Both the position numbers and the translations under genes were made by a program. The notes under the pieces are model-generated. The model was not told the DNA's origin, did not search any database, and saw only the letters and a list, made by a program, of their open reading frames with translations. From an uncultured Eubacteriales bacterium (GTDB lineage Bacteria > Bacillota > Clostridia > Lachnospirales > Lachnospiraceae), in the NCBI GenBank assembly GCA_949294665.1, contig CASFID010000003.1, positions 1 through 64,000 on the forward strand: a stretch of DNA of 64,000 nt. The letters run 5' to 3'. Within the stretch, counting starts at the first letter, position 1, and each line of letters begins with the position of its first letter. This document shows, in pieces, positions 43,398-52,330 of this stretch.

Positions 43398-44312
43398 TTA
43401 CAGTTCTGTGACCGCAAATACGACTTTGATCGGTTTCGCCTCAAAGTTTACCAACTGATATTTCGTTCCGGCAGGAAGGAAGAATGTGTCTTCCGGCTCC
43501 AGAACAAAGCTCTCCTGAAGGTCTACAAGATTGACTGTGACCGGTCCGTCAACACAGTACAGCGCGCCGTCGCCTGCATGGCAGTCAGGATCCGAGCATC
43601 TTGGTCCATATCCGCCGGCCGGCAGGATCATCTCTCCGAAGTGACCGTAGTCATTGCTCGTGATGAACCTTAAAAGCATGGGATGCGTCGTTCCATGTAC
43701 GTTGTTCAGTTTCTCAAAATCACGCACTGCATATACCGCTCCTGTTTCTCTCGCCTCTGCAGCGTCTACCGGCCAGTGTCCGATATCGTCCGTGCAGCCC
43801 TGACGGGAGATGTCTTTGATCGCTCCTCTCATGTCCGGAAGCTGGCTGTTATTCGGCCCTTTATAGAACTTCGTCTCTTCCTCAGTCGGGATCACTGCCG
43901 GAGGAATAGACTCGCTCCATGCCTTCGGTGTGATGAAATAAAGGATCCTTGCCTTCTTGTCCGAGAAGTTGTGACAGCAGTGCCATGCGCCCTCCGGCAT
44001 GAACAGGCCCTCTCCTGTCTCAAGGTAGGCAAACTGTCCGTTGCCGCTGCGCTGTACGACCGGACCGCTCAGGATATAATAAGATTCATCTCCGGGATGG
44101 ATATCCAGCGGAGCAAACACTCCGCCCGGTCCCAGTTCATAAATTCCGAGCATAAACGTATCCGTTGTGATCATTGTAAATGTATTGTCCGATGTGAACG
44201 CATTGTTCGGCGGATATAAAGCCGTTGAATAGTCCTGCTTGCGGATCAGCATTGGTTTTTTCTGATCCGGTTCAAACGGAAATTTCCCCATGATATCAAA
44301 TAATTTTGCCAT
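43398..44312 (-). CDS. Bicupin protein of unknown function
   Basis: The 304-residue protein has two cupin barrels. The first (about residues 45-130) has HPGDESYYILSG and EGAWHCCHNF; the second (about 215-300) has ILPAGGYGPRCSDPDCHAGDG and EDTFFLPAGTKYQ. His and Glu residues of the first barrel could bind a metal; in the second the usual His is partly replaced by Cys/Asp. GAGGAG precedes the ATG. It lies between ptsI and the isomerase, so it is probably a sugar or sugar-phosphate isomerase or epimerase, or a sensor. Not assigned. Confidence 0.75.
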   Translation of the reverse strand: MAKLFDIMGKFPFEPDQKKPMLIRKQDYSTALYPPNNAFTSDNTFTMITTDTFMLGIYELGPGGVFAPLDIHPGDESYYILSGPVVQRSGNGQFAYLETGEGLFMPEGAWHCCHNFSDKKARILYFITPKAWSESIPPAVIPTEEETKFYKGPNNSQLPDMRGAIKDISRQGCTDDIGHWPVDAAEARETGAVYAVRDFEKLNNVHGTTHPMLLRFITSNDYGHFGEMILPAGGYGPRCSDPDCHAGDGALYCVDGPVTVNLVDLQESFVLEPEDTFFLPAGTKYQLVNFEAKPIKVVFAVTEL

Positions 44313-44352
44313 TTTCTTGTTCTCCTCTCTGATTTCATTTTCCGGCTGCTGC

Positions 44353-46038
44353 TCATTTTTCCAGCAGCTCTTTTATCTCTTTTAGAGTTGCCTTTCCGAC
44401 CGCCTGTCCGGCAAGGCCGCAGGCTTCTTCATAGTTTATATTCCGAAGCCTGTATTTCACATCTTTGATCGAACCCGCCGACATACTGAACTCGTCAAGC
44501 CCCATTCCCAAAAGGAGCTCCGAAGCCTGGACATTGCCCGCAAATTCTCCGCACATACCGGCTTTGATCCCATGTGCATGGGCGCAGTCTATCACATGCT
44601 TCACCGCGCGCAGCACCGCCGGATGGAAGGAATCGTACAGGGAGGAAATATTCTGATTTCCTCTGTCCACGGCGAGCAGATACTGTGTCAGATCATTGGT
44701 TCCGATACTGAAAAAGTCCACTCTCTGAGCAAAATCGTCTGCCATCACAACAGAAGACGGCGTCTCGATCATCATTCCGACTTCAATGTCTTCCCGGAAT
44801 GAGATTCCCTGCTCTTTCAGTTCAGCCTTGCATTCTGCAAGCAGTCCGTTGGCCTGCTCCAGTTCTTCTACCGAGATCAGCATCGGATACATAATCCTGA
44901 TATTTCCATATATACTCGCGCGAAGGAGCGCCTTGAGCTGTGTCTTAAACATATCCGGCATATCCAGGCAGAGCCGGATCGCCCGGCAGCCGAGGAAGGG
45001 ATTCTCTTCTTTCGGAAACTCAAAATAATCAAGCCCCTTGTCTCCGCCAATGTCCAGCGTGCGGATCGTAAGTTCCTTTTCTCCTGCGAGAAGAGCCGCC
45101 TCTTTATAGATCTCAAACTGCTCTTCTTCTGTAGGAAAGCCGTCTTTTTTCATCATATAGACGAACTCGCTTCGGAATAATCCGATACCTTCCATCTGGC
45201 TTTCCAGAGCATCTTTAATGTCCTCAATGTTCCCCACATTTGCGCACAGCATGAATCCGTGTCCGTCTTTTGTAACGGAAGGATTTCTGCTCTCTTCCTC
45301 CATGATGCGCTCCTGTTCTTCAAATTGCTGTTTCTTTTGTGTATATTCTTCGATCACGGACTCCGTCGGGTCCAGATAGATATCTCCTGTTCCTGCATCC
45401 ATCACGACCGTCATGCCTTTTTCTGTCTGGGCGCAGATATCCTTTACTCCGATCAGGCAGGGAATGCCTTTCCCTTTCGCAATGATCGAGACATGACTCG
45501 TAACTGAGCCTTCTTCTGTCAGGAAACCAAGGACTTTGCCAAAGTCCATATCCGCGGTGTCCGAAGGCGTCAGTTCCTCCGCGACGATGACCGACGGAGC
45601 ATCCAGCCCGGCGAAGGGATTTTCCTCCACGCCGGCCAGCGCGTACAGCAGGCGCTTCTTGACGTCTTTTAAATCATCGCTGCGGGCTCTCATATATTCA
45701 TCATCCATGCTTCCGAATATCACGATGAACTCGTCGGCCGTATCTTCAACTGCCGCCTCTGCGTTATTGCCTTCTTTGATCTTCTCAGTGACTCCTTCGA
45801 TGAGCGCCACATCCCGCACAAGCTGGATGTGCGCCTCAAAGATCTCCGAGTCTTTCGCGAACTTCTCAAGCTGTGCCGCAGCAGTTTCCACTGCCGCCTG
45901 ATAGCGTCCGATCTCCGTTTCTACTTCTTCCGGCCGGATCTGCCTTCTGTTCACGACGAACGGCCTGCGGATCACCGGATAGACCGGACCGATGGCATAC
46001 CCCTTGGAGGCCGCTGTAGGTACTGATATTTTTTTCAT
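44353..46038 (-). CDS. ptsI: PTS Enzyme I
   Basis: The 561-residue protein transfers phosphate from PEP to HPr. It has the phosphorylated His182 in SVTSHVSIIAKG (family normal GGxTSH), the PEP-binding barrel with GIGLFRSEF and IGTNDLTQY, and the catalytic Cys in GMCGEFAG. It is slightly shorter than E. coli Enzyme I (575). It lies 21 bp after ptsH inside a sugar-specific operon, unlike the usual stand-alone ptsHI. Confidence 0.94.
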   Translation of the reverse strand: MKKISVPTAASKGYAIGPVYPVIRRPFVVNRRQIRPEEVETEIGRYQAAVETAAAQLEKFAKDSEIFEAHIQLVRDVALIEGVTEKIKEGNNAEAAVEDTADEFIVIFGSMDDEYMRARSDDLKDVKKRLLYALAGVEENPFAGLDAPSVIVAEELTPSDTADMDFGKVLGFLTEEGSVTSHVSIIAKGKGIPCLIGVKDICAQTEKGMTVVMDAGTGDIYLDPTESVIEEYTQKKQQFEEQERIMEEESRNPSVTKDGHGFMLCANVGNIEDIKDALESQMEGIGLFRSEFVYMMKKDGFPTEEEQFEIYKEAALLAGEKELTIRTLDIGGDKGLDYFEFPKEENPFLGCRAIRLCLDMPDMFKTQLKALLRASIYGNIRIMYPMLISVEELEQANGLLAECKAELKEQGISFREDIEVGMMIETPSSVVMADDFAQRVDFFSIGTNDLTQYLLAVDRGNQNISSLYDSFHPAVLRAVKHVIDCAHAHGIKAGMCGEFAGNVQASELLLGMGLDEFSMSAGSIKDVKYRLRNINYEEACGLAGQAVGKATLKEIKELLEK

Positions 46039-46059
46039 AGTTTTCTTCCTTTTCGGATA

Positions 46060-46332
46060 TTAGTCGGTTTCTTCTCCGAAGCCGCCTTCGATCGCCTCGA
46101 CCAGGTTCCTGAGATCTTCCTCTTCATTTTCACCCTCACAGACGATTTCTATTTCCGTTCCTTTCACAAGACCGGCGCTCATTAAGACCAGTACGCTTTT
46201 GGGGTTCACTCTCTTCTCCCCTGCTATGATCGTAATGTGCGACGACATCTTTGCCGCTAATTTGGACAATTCCGCCGCCGGCCGTAAATGAAGTCCAGAT
46301 TTGTTAACAACAGTGGTTTTCTGGCTGACCAT
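46060..46332 (-). CDS. ptsH: Phosphocarrier protein HPr
   Basis: The 90-residue protein has His15 in KSGLHLRPAA (phosphorylated by Enzyme I) and Ser46 in NPKSVLVLMS, the HPr-kinase site. The segment around Ser46 differs from the usual LKSIMGVMSLG, so CcpA co-regulator function may be weak. It precedes ptsI and follows the EIIA gene across a strong hairpin. Confidence 0.93.
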   Translation of the reverse strand: MVSQKTTVVNKSGLHLRPAAELSKLAAKMSSHITIIAGEKRVNPKSVLVLMSAGLVKGTEIEIVCEGENEEEDLRNLVEAIEGGFGEETD

Positions 46333-46363
46333 AATACTATCTCCTTACAATCATCTTATTTTA

Positions 46364-46398
46364 GAAAAGGAAGCCGATCATCCACCGGCTTCCTTTTC
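46364..46398. terminator. Bidirectional terminator-like hairpin between EIIA and ptsH
   Basis: GAAAAGGAAGCCG (46364-46376) and CGGCTTCCTTTTC (46386-46398) form a perfect 13-bp stem with a 9-nt loop, flanked by A-rich and T-rich ends. It should stop most transcripts between the PTS permease genes and ptsH. No clear new promoter was seen downstream. Confidence 0.7.
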
Positions 46399-46448
46399 TA
46401 CAGAAATTATTCTCTGCCATTATCTGAGTCGGCACATCAACTGCGTCA

Positions 46449-46931
46449 TTATTCCAAAGACTCCTGTGTCTTTCGGATCGCATCGATCAGTTCATCGTAA
46501 TCCTTCACTTCTCCCAGCATCTCCAGAAACTCATCGTGTGCCAGAAGCTGTGCCAGCGCCGCAAGGATCCTCAGATGCTGCGTCTTTCCATCCTCGCCAC
46601 AGACAGCCATCGTGAAGATGTATTTTACCTCTCCTTCTTCATCGTGAGATCGGTAGAGAAACGGCGTCTTAACCCTGCAGAATCCCACTCCCGGATGTAC
46701 TACTTCGTCGCATATGCCATGGGGCATTGCGAGAAAATTTCCAAGGTATGTAGAGCCTTCTTCCTCTCTGGCATACAGCGCCTCCGTGAATTTTAAAGCG
46801 TCGGTAACGATTCCGTTTTCTGCAAATTTCCCGGACATATATGTAAACAACTCGTCTTTGTCCGCGAATGTGTCTTTATCAAGTATTGTCAATTCTGGAA
46901 GCAATACTTCCAATACGTTTACTGTTTCCAT
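46449..46931 (-). CDS. PTS fructose-family EIIA component
   Basis: The 160-residue protein has the phosphorylated His71 in FLAMPHGICDEV, typical of EIIA-Fru/Mtl. ATG 46931 follows AAGG by 8 bases; the GTG three codons earlier is too close. It receives phosphate from HPr and passes it to the EIIB at 48044. It lies 27 bp after the EIIC gene. Confidence 0.9.
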   Translation of the reverse strand: METVNVLEVLLPELTILDKDTFADKDELFTYMSGKFAENGIVTDALKFTEALYAREEEGSTYLGNFLAMPHGICDEVVHPGVGFCRVKTPFLYRSHDEEGEVKYIFTMAVCGEDGKTQHLRILAALAQLLAHDEFLEMLGEVKDYDELIDAIRKTQESLE

Positions 46932-46958
46932 TGTCTGCACCTTACAAATCTTATAGAA

Positions 46959-48014
46959 TTATGCCTCTTCTTCAACGACATCAGGATCTTTTCTCATCAC
47001 GAGCAGCAGAAGCGCCGCAGTAACGGCCGCGCCGATCACGCTGCAAAGAATGAAGATCAGCGGGTTGCTCATTGTGAAGAATACAAATAATCCGCCGTGT
47101 GGAGCCTGGATCGAAAGGCCGAGCGCGTAAGAAAGCGCACATCCTACCGCAGATCCGGCCATCAGGCACGGGATAACTTTAAGCGGGTGTTTCGCCGCGA
47201 ACGGGATCGCAAACTCTGTGATCATACCGATCGCACCTACGAACAGGCCGGGAACCGCACTTCTCTCTGTTGCAGTCCATTTCTTTCTGGAGAGAAGGAC
47301 GCAGATCGCAAGGCCAAGCGGAGGCGTGATACTTCCGACGAAGTTAGCGCCCATCGGAAGGTAGTTGCCTGTTTCCAGAGCCGCAAGAGCAAATGCGTAG
47401 GCAACTTTATTACACGGACCGCCCATGTCAAATGCGAGCATACATCCCTGTACGATACCCAGAATGATCATGTTCCCGGTTCCAAGGCCATTGAGCATAT
47501 CTGTCAGAACTCCTACAAGGAGACCAAGCGGTGTTCCTATGATATAGCGCATGATCAGACAGATAGAGCCGCAGCCGACCAGCGGGATGATCATTGTCGG
47601 AAGGATGGATTTCATGCTTGCCGGCAGCGGGATCTTCTTCAGAAGTCTTACAATGTAACCTGCAAGGATACCGGCGATAAGAGCTCCGAGGAATCCCGAC
47701 GGATTCCCTGCCGTCCCCCACGGATCCAGCGCCATGTAGCCGCCGAACAGTCCGGGAGCGATGCCCGGTCTGTCAGCCAGCGAGTAAGCTACATATGCAC
47801 CCAGTACAGGACACATAAAAGTATCAAGACCGATCTTGCCGCTCCAGAAAATACTGGATGCAAAAGTTTCACCCTGCGCTACGTCATTCGGCACATTATA
47901 TCCCCCAAGCAAAAAGCCTAATGCAACCAGAATACCGCCCGCGACAACGACAGGAATCATATAAGACACGCCCGTCATCAATGCCTGCTGAATATCTTTT
48001 AACGTTGATTTCAT
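46959..48014 (-). CDS. PTS fructose-family EIIC permease
   Basis: The 351-residue protein has about nine hydrophobic segments and the EIIC-Fru features SYMIPVVVAGGILVALGFLLGG and the GPCNKVAYAFALAAL segment. It carries the sugar across the membrane during phosphorylation. It lies 29 bp after the EIIB gene. The substrate is not readable; a short ketose or polyol is suggested by the neighbouring enzymes. Confidence 0.92.
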   Translation of the reverse strand: MKSTLKDIQQALMTGVSYMIPVVVAGGILVALGFLLGGYNVPNDVAQGETFASSIFWSGKIGLDTFMCPVLGAYVAYSLADRPGIAPGLFGGYMALDPWGTAGNPSGFLGALIAGILAGYIVRLLKKIPLPASMKSILPTMIIPLVGCGSICLIMRYIIGTPLGLLVGVLTDMLNGLGTGNMIILGIVQGCMLAFDMGGPCNKVAYAFALAALETGNYLPMGANFVGSITPPLGLAICVLLSRKKWTATERSAVPGLFVGAIGMITEFAIPFAAKHPLKVIPCLMAGSAVGCALSYALGLSIQAPHGGLFVFFTMSNPLIFILCSVIGAAVTAALLLLVMRKDPDVVEEEA

Positions 48015-48043
48015 TTTCTCTCCTCCTTAATTTGGTATTGCGC

Positions 48044-48343
48044 TTACTTTTTCTCAAAAATAAGATCCGGGTTTTTAATTACATCATGCGGTTTTGTCTG
48101 AAGCACTTTCTCTTTGTAAGGCTCGAATCTTTCCGGATTGATAAGCCCCACGTCGTTTGCAAAAACGATCAGATCCGCCTCTTCGATATCTTTCGCCTTC
48201 AGCTCGTCTTCAATTCCCAGAGCGCCCTGCTTCTCTACCTTGCACTTATGCCCGTTTGCCTTGCAGACTTTCTGGATTGCTTCCGCAGCCATGTAGGTAT
48301 GCGCGATTCCCGTCGCACACGAGGTAATAGCAACGACCTTCAT
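48044..48343 (-). CDS. PTS fructose-family EIIB component
   Basis: The 99-residue protein has phosphorylated Cys9 in ITSCATGIAHTYMAAEA, the EIIB-Fru signature. It passes phosphate from EIIA to the incoming sugar. It follows the aldolase gene and precedes EIIC, all as separate polypeptides. Confidence 0.93.
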   Translation of the reverse strand: MKVVAITSCATGIAHTYMAAEAIQKVCKANGHKCKVEKQGALGIEDELKAKDIEEADLIVFANDVGLINPERFEPYKEKVLQTKPHDVIKNPDLIFEKK

Positions 48344-48378
48344 TTTTCCACCTTCTTTCTTACTTATATTCGGGAAAT

Positions 48379-49263
48379 TTATTTTCCGTTTCTAAACGCG
48401 GACATTACATTTTTCGCATATCCCCGCATATGCTCGAACGCTGCTTCAGTAAGTTCGTGATATGCGATCGTCCCGTTCGTTTCAGCAATTTTATCCGCAC
48501 AGAACTGTGTCGTGCTCTTTGCCATGTAAGAATAATAGTTGATCTTGGAGCATCCTGCTTCGATCGCTTTCTGTACCTGTGAAAACTCAACGCCCGACGC
48601 GCCGTGCATAACGATCCTGCAGTCGTCTTTCACCGCGCTTCTGATCGCTTTTACTCTGTCGATATCCAGGACCGGATCTTCAGCATAAATGCCGTGCATT
48701 GTTCCAAAGCATACTGCAAGAGCGTCGCAGTTTGTTCTCTCTGCGAATTCCGCAGCCTCTTCCGGTTTTGTAAAGAATTTACGGATATCCGCGTTTGTCA
48801 GAACTCTCTTCTCTGCGTCTTCGCCTCCGTGGGTATCTTCTTCTGTCGACGCCATCACGCCAAGCTCGGCCTCTACCGTTATCCCCCGCGCATGTGCAAA
48901 GTCGACAAATTCTTTTACCTTTGTGACATTTTCTTCAAACGGAAGATCGCTGCAGTCAAACATGATAGACGGGAATCCGGCCTCCAGAGCTTTCATCAGG
49001 AACGTATAACTTTTGCCGTGATCCAGATGAACGCACACCGGAACCTTCGCCTCTTTCGCAGCTTTTACCATCAGCGGGCCCATACGCTCGATCGGTATCA
49101 ATGAGTTGTGTACCTCCGCATGATCGATGATGATCGGCGTGTCCAGATCCTCCGCCGCTGCGATCACAGCTCTGAGAGTATCCATATTGGGAGTATTGAT
49201 ACAGGGAATCCCATATTTTTTACTCTCAGCCTCTGCAAGAATTTCTTTTAAATTTACTAACAT
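48379..49263 (-). CDS. Class II ketose-bisphosphate aldolase (cluster 2)
   Basis: The 294-residue protein has the zinc-aldolase features VHLDHGKSYT, VEAELGVMASTEEDTHGGED, a GTMHGIY segment and VMHGASGVE. It should cleave a ketose phosphate made by the PTS or by DhaK/DhaL into DHAP and an aldehyde. It differs clearly from the aldolase at 35152. It lies between the PRD regulator and EIIB genes. Confidence 0.9.
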   Translation of the reverse strand: MLVNLKEILAEAESKKYGIPCINTPNMDTLRAVIAAAEDLDTPIIIDHAEVHNSLIPIERMGPLMVKAAKEAKVPVCVHLDHGKSYTFLMKALEAGFPSIMFDCSDLPFEENVTKVKEFVDFAHARGITVEAELGVMASTEEDTHGGEDAEKRVLTNADIRKFFTKPEEAAEFAERTNCDALAVCFGTMHGIYAEDPVLDIDRVKAIRSAVKDDCRIVMHGASGVEFSQVQKAIEAGCSKINYYSYMAKSTTQFCADKIAETNGTIAYHELTEAAFEHMRGYAKNVMSAFRNGK

Positions 49264-49316
49264 CGTTTTTTCCTCCTGTTATGTTTATCTATAACTGTTA
49301 ATCCGTGCGCACGTAA

Positions 49317-51242
49317 TCAACAATCATTTAACAATAGTGACAGTATTTCGGCTCTGTCTTCCGCAGCCCGGATACTGTTGATCAGCTCCTCGTTTTTCAA
49401 AATCTGATACATGTGTTTGAAGATTTCTCTGATATCCCTGGCGGACTCATCGCTGATCGCAAAACAGAATATGATGTCCGCCCAGTCGTTTTCCGACCAT
49501 TTCACCTTGTTTTTCAGCCGGGCGACTGCAACGCCGCTTTTCTTTACGTTCTTAATGTAAACGTGCGGGATGGCCAGCCCTTTCCCGATCACTGTCGGGT
49601 AGTTGTCCTCGCGTTTCATGATCTCTTCATAAAACCCGTTTTCAGTGTATCCGCATTTTTCCATATGCCCTGCGATCTTGAGCAGCGCGTCTTCTTTATC
49701 GATCGCAGCCAGATCTATGATAAGCTGCTCCTGATATATCCTGGAAATGATATCTTCATCTTTATCGATCTGGACCAGCCGGTTCCGGATCGTCTCGATA
49801 TCTTTTTCGGATACGTGTTTTGTGATGCGAATGAGGTTCTTCCTCTCGTCTTTTATATTTACACTGGAAATAATCAGTATATTGCTGTAGTTCTCAATAT
49901 GAAAGTCCTTGTAATATATACATTCACAGAAATCAAGATAAGGAAATTTTTCTTTCAGCTTATTCAGATAATAATTGCTCTGCTCTGTTGTAGAGGCGGT
50001 CACAAATACTGCTTTCTTTTTATGGCTCTGCATATGGCTGACCAGATTCAGAACAAGGATCGCGATATCATCCTTCTGGAACTCCAGCCCCGTCTCCCCT
50101 TCCAGGAGACTTATATGCAGCATACACAGCGCGTATAAGCTCGTATATCTCCTGCGGACTTCATGGCTGATATCCAGCCAGTCGTAAATTCTGTAATTCG
50201 TCCGGTATCTGATCGTATTGATCAGATCTGCCAGCCTGTCGATCAACTCCGAGTCAAATTCAAAAGTTGCGTCAACTGAATTTCTGATCTCATCCAGGAA
50301 AGTCCTGGCCACCCTTCTGTCGGTGGGTTCGATCCTTTTGTTTCCGTCCACCGTCAGCGCCACGTAAAGCCTGGCCGCAAGATACACTCTTTCGTGTCTC
50401 CAGTATTCTTTCTGCGGATATGCGAAAACCGGTTTGAAGAAGTCGGCGGCCTCCAGATATTTCTCTTCAATTCCAAGCCGTTCGCCCGGCAGATCGTCTT
50501 TTATATATTTCCCGCGCCTGATCCTCTTCTGAGTGATCAGGATATATTCCAGGAGTCTCCCGTATGCAATATCCATAAAGTTTGTATCCAGATATCTCTC
50601 AGCCTTCTCAATACGCCGCTGTATCGCTACGATATTGGAGACGTCCTGTGCGTAATACTCTGTAATAAAGGTCCATGCCCTGTCGCTGAGTCTTGGATCG
50701 ATCTCGCGGGGCGCCTTTAAATAATCTGTTTTGAACAACCTTTTGTTCTGAAAAAATGTGATCGCCTGACGGATCTCAAACTCATTTCCGTCGATCACGA
50801 TCCCCTTGTTCTTTTTAACAAGGAACTTGATATGAAATCTTTCAAGAAGCTCGTTCAGATTGTCAAGATCATTCAATATCACACTTCTGCTCACATACAG
50901 TTCATCTACAAACAATCTGACCGAATAGTTTTTTTCATAATTCAGAAGCGTATCCAGAATATAATTTTTGCGGCACTCGGAAGTCCCCGGATCGTTCGCC
51001 ATAAAATCCCTTAACCGGATCGTATTTTCTTCAAAATCACCTGAAATACTGTTTATGACAAACCCTTCTGATGGTATGCTCCTGATCCCCAGACCGAATC
51101 TTTTCAATTCATCTCTGGCAAAATTTATATTATGTTTTATATTGCTTTCTGACGTTCCTATCCTTTCTGCTAATTTGCCTGCTGTCAAACCCTTGCGCGC
51201 ATTAACAAGTTCAATAATAATTTTTTCGACTATTAATTTCAT
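49317..51242 (-). CDS. BglG/MtlR-type PRD transcriptional regulator with EIIA domain
   Basis: The 641-residue protein has N-terminal HTH domains (LTAGKLAERIGTSESNIKHN and a second Mga-like segment), two PRD domains (about residues 185-400), an EIIB-like segment and a C-terminal EIIA domain with LAIPHVYIKNV as phosphorylation site. Such activators respond to PTS flux through histidine phosphorylation. As the first gene of the PTS operon, it probably activates its own transcription when the sugar is present. Confidence 0.9.
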   Translation of the reverse strand: MKLIVEKIIIELVNARKGLTAGKLAERIGTSESNIKHNINFARDELKRFGLGIRSIPSEGFVINSISGDFEENTIRLRDFMANDPGTSECRKNYILDTLLNYEKNYSVRLFVDELYVSRSVILNDLDNLNELLERFHIKFLVKKNKGIVIDGNEFEIRQAITFFQNKRLFKTDYLKAPREIDPRLSDRAWTFITEYYAQDVSNIVAIQRRIEKAERYLDTNFMDIAYGRLLEYILITQKRIRRGKYIKDDLPGERLGIEEKYLEAADFFKPVFAYPQKEYWRHERVYLAARLYVALTVDGNKRIEPTDRRVARTFLDEIRNSVDATFEFDSELIDRLADLINTIRYRTNYRIYDWLDISHEVRRRYTSLYALCMLHISLLEGETGLEFQKDDIAILVLNLVSHMQSHKKKAVFVTASTTEQSNYYLNKLKEKFPYLDFCECIYYKDFHIENYSNILIISSVNIKDERKNLIRITKHVSEKDIETIRNRLVQIDKDEDIISRIYQEQLIIDLAAIDKEDALLKIAGHMEKCGYTENGFYEEIMKREDNYPTVIGKGLAIPHVYIKNVKKSGVAVARLKNKVKWSENDWADIIFCFAISDESARDIREIFKHMYQILKNEELINSIRAAEDRAEILSLLLNDC

Positions 51243-51427
51243 ATGGCCCGTTTTCTGATCAAATCATTATTTATCATTGGCTACTTATTAGTTTACATAT
51301 GTTCATTTTACAATTCCACGCCCCATAAAGTTGAATTTTGCATTTTTCGCCCTGTCTTGTGCAAATATTCCTAATTATGATGTATTTTTCTCATTTTCTA
51401 TACTTTATTCACAATTCTTTTCCCCGG

Positions 51428-52081
51428 TCATCTGCATATATATTCCAAAATTTCTCCGGGATTATGCACAACTTTTGTAGCATTATACTTACGCAGCTCC
51501 TCCTCGTCCCGAAATCCCCACGTCACGCCGATCGTATCCATTCCGGCGTTTTCTCCCGTAAGCATATCTGTTTTGGAATCTCCGATATAGACGATCTCTG
51601 CCGGCGCAAGTCCCATTCGCGACGCGATCTCAAGCGCCGCCGCCGGATCAGGTTTCTTCGGATACTCTCTACAGTTTCCGATCACCGCAACGAAAGCTGT
51701 CTCAGGGAAAAATTTTCGCACGAGCGCCTGCGTATAGTCCGTTCTCTTATTTGAATTCACACCCAGTCTGATCCCTTTTTCCGCAAGCTGTCTGACGAGC
51801 TCCTCGATCCCGTCATACGGCGCCGTCCGGTTTATGTAGTTTCTGTCATAGACAGATAAGAATTCTTCCAGGACCTTTTCAATGATCTCCCCGCTGCGCG
51901 CTTCTTTTGGTAGACTTCTCTCGATCAGATTATAGAAACCGCCGCCGATCATTTTCTTATACTCCTCAGAAGAATGCCCGCTATAACCATACGTTTCCAG
52001 CGCCTGGTTTACGCTGTCCGACAGATCGTACAGTGTATTCAGCAAAGTTCCGTCCAGATCAAATACAACTCCTTGATACAT
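51428..52081 (-). CDS. HAD-family phosphatase (phosphoglycolate phosphatase-like)
   Basis: The 217-residue protein has HAD motif I FDLDGTLLNT, motif II VNSNK and motif IV IGDSKTDMLTGENAGM, with a helical cap (about residues 20-85), as in Gph/PGMase-type enzymes. ATG 52081 follows AAAGGAG. It is monocistronic. The physiological substrate is not known. Confidence 0.88.
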   Translation of the reverse strand: MYQGVVFDLDGTLLNTLYDLSDSVNQALETYGYSGHSSEEYKKMIGGGFYNLIERSLPKEARSGEIIEKVLEEFLSVYDRNYINRTAPYDGIEELVRQLAEKGIRLGVNSNKRTDYTQALVRKFFPETAFVAVIGNCREYPKKPDPAAALEIASRMGLAPAEIVYIGDSKTDMLTGENAGMDTIGVTWGFRDEEELRKYNATKVVHNPGEILEYICR

Positions 52082-52259
52082 TGTCTTTTCTCCTTTCACC
52101 ACAAAAAACCACTTTTCAAGTATTTCTTATAATTTATCGGGTTACCTCTTTTAAGTCCATATATCATAAATGCGATATTTGCACTATCACCAAAATCCAC
52201 GATATTTATGTTGATTTTTTTCAGTCTTTTTTAAACATGCTCTGTATAAAAACAAAAAA

Positions 52260-52305
52260 CAGATACAAATCTGCTTGAAATCGAACAGATTCGTATCTGC
52301 TTTTT
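52260..52305. terminator. Bidirectional terminator after the O-antigen-ligase-like gene
   Basis: CAGATACAAATCTG (52260-52273) and CAGATTCGTATCTG (52286-52299) form a 14-bp stem with one mismatch, flanked by T runs on both strands. Confidence 0.7.
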
Positions 52306-52330
52306 ACAGCGTTCTGCACAATATATCAAC

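Noticed and set aside
49264-51427. Riboswitch or catabolite-response element upstream of the PTS operon
   Set aside because: The region upstream of the PRD gene (51243-51427) is AT-rich and I could not find a convincing cre palindrome, antiterminator site or riboswitch core by eye.
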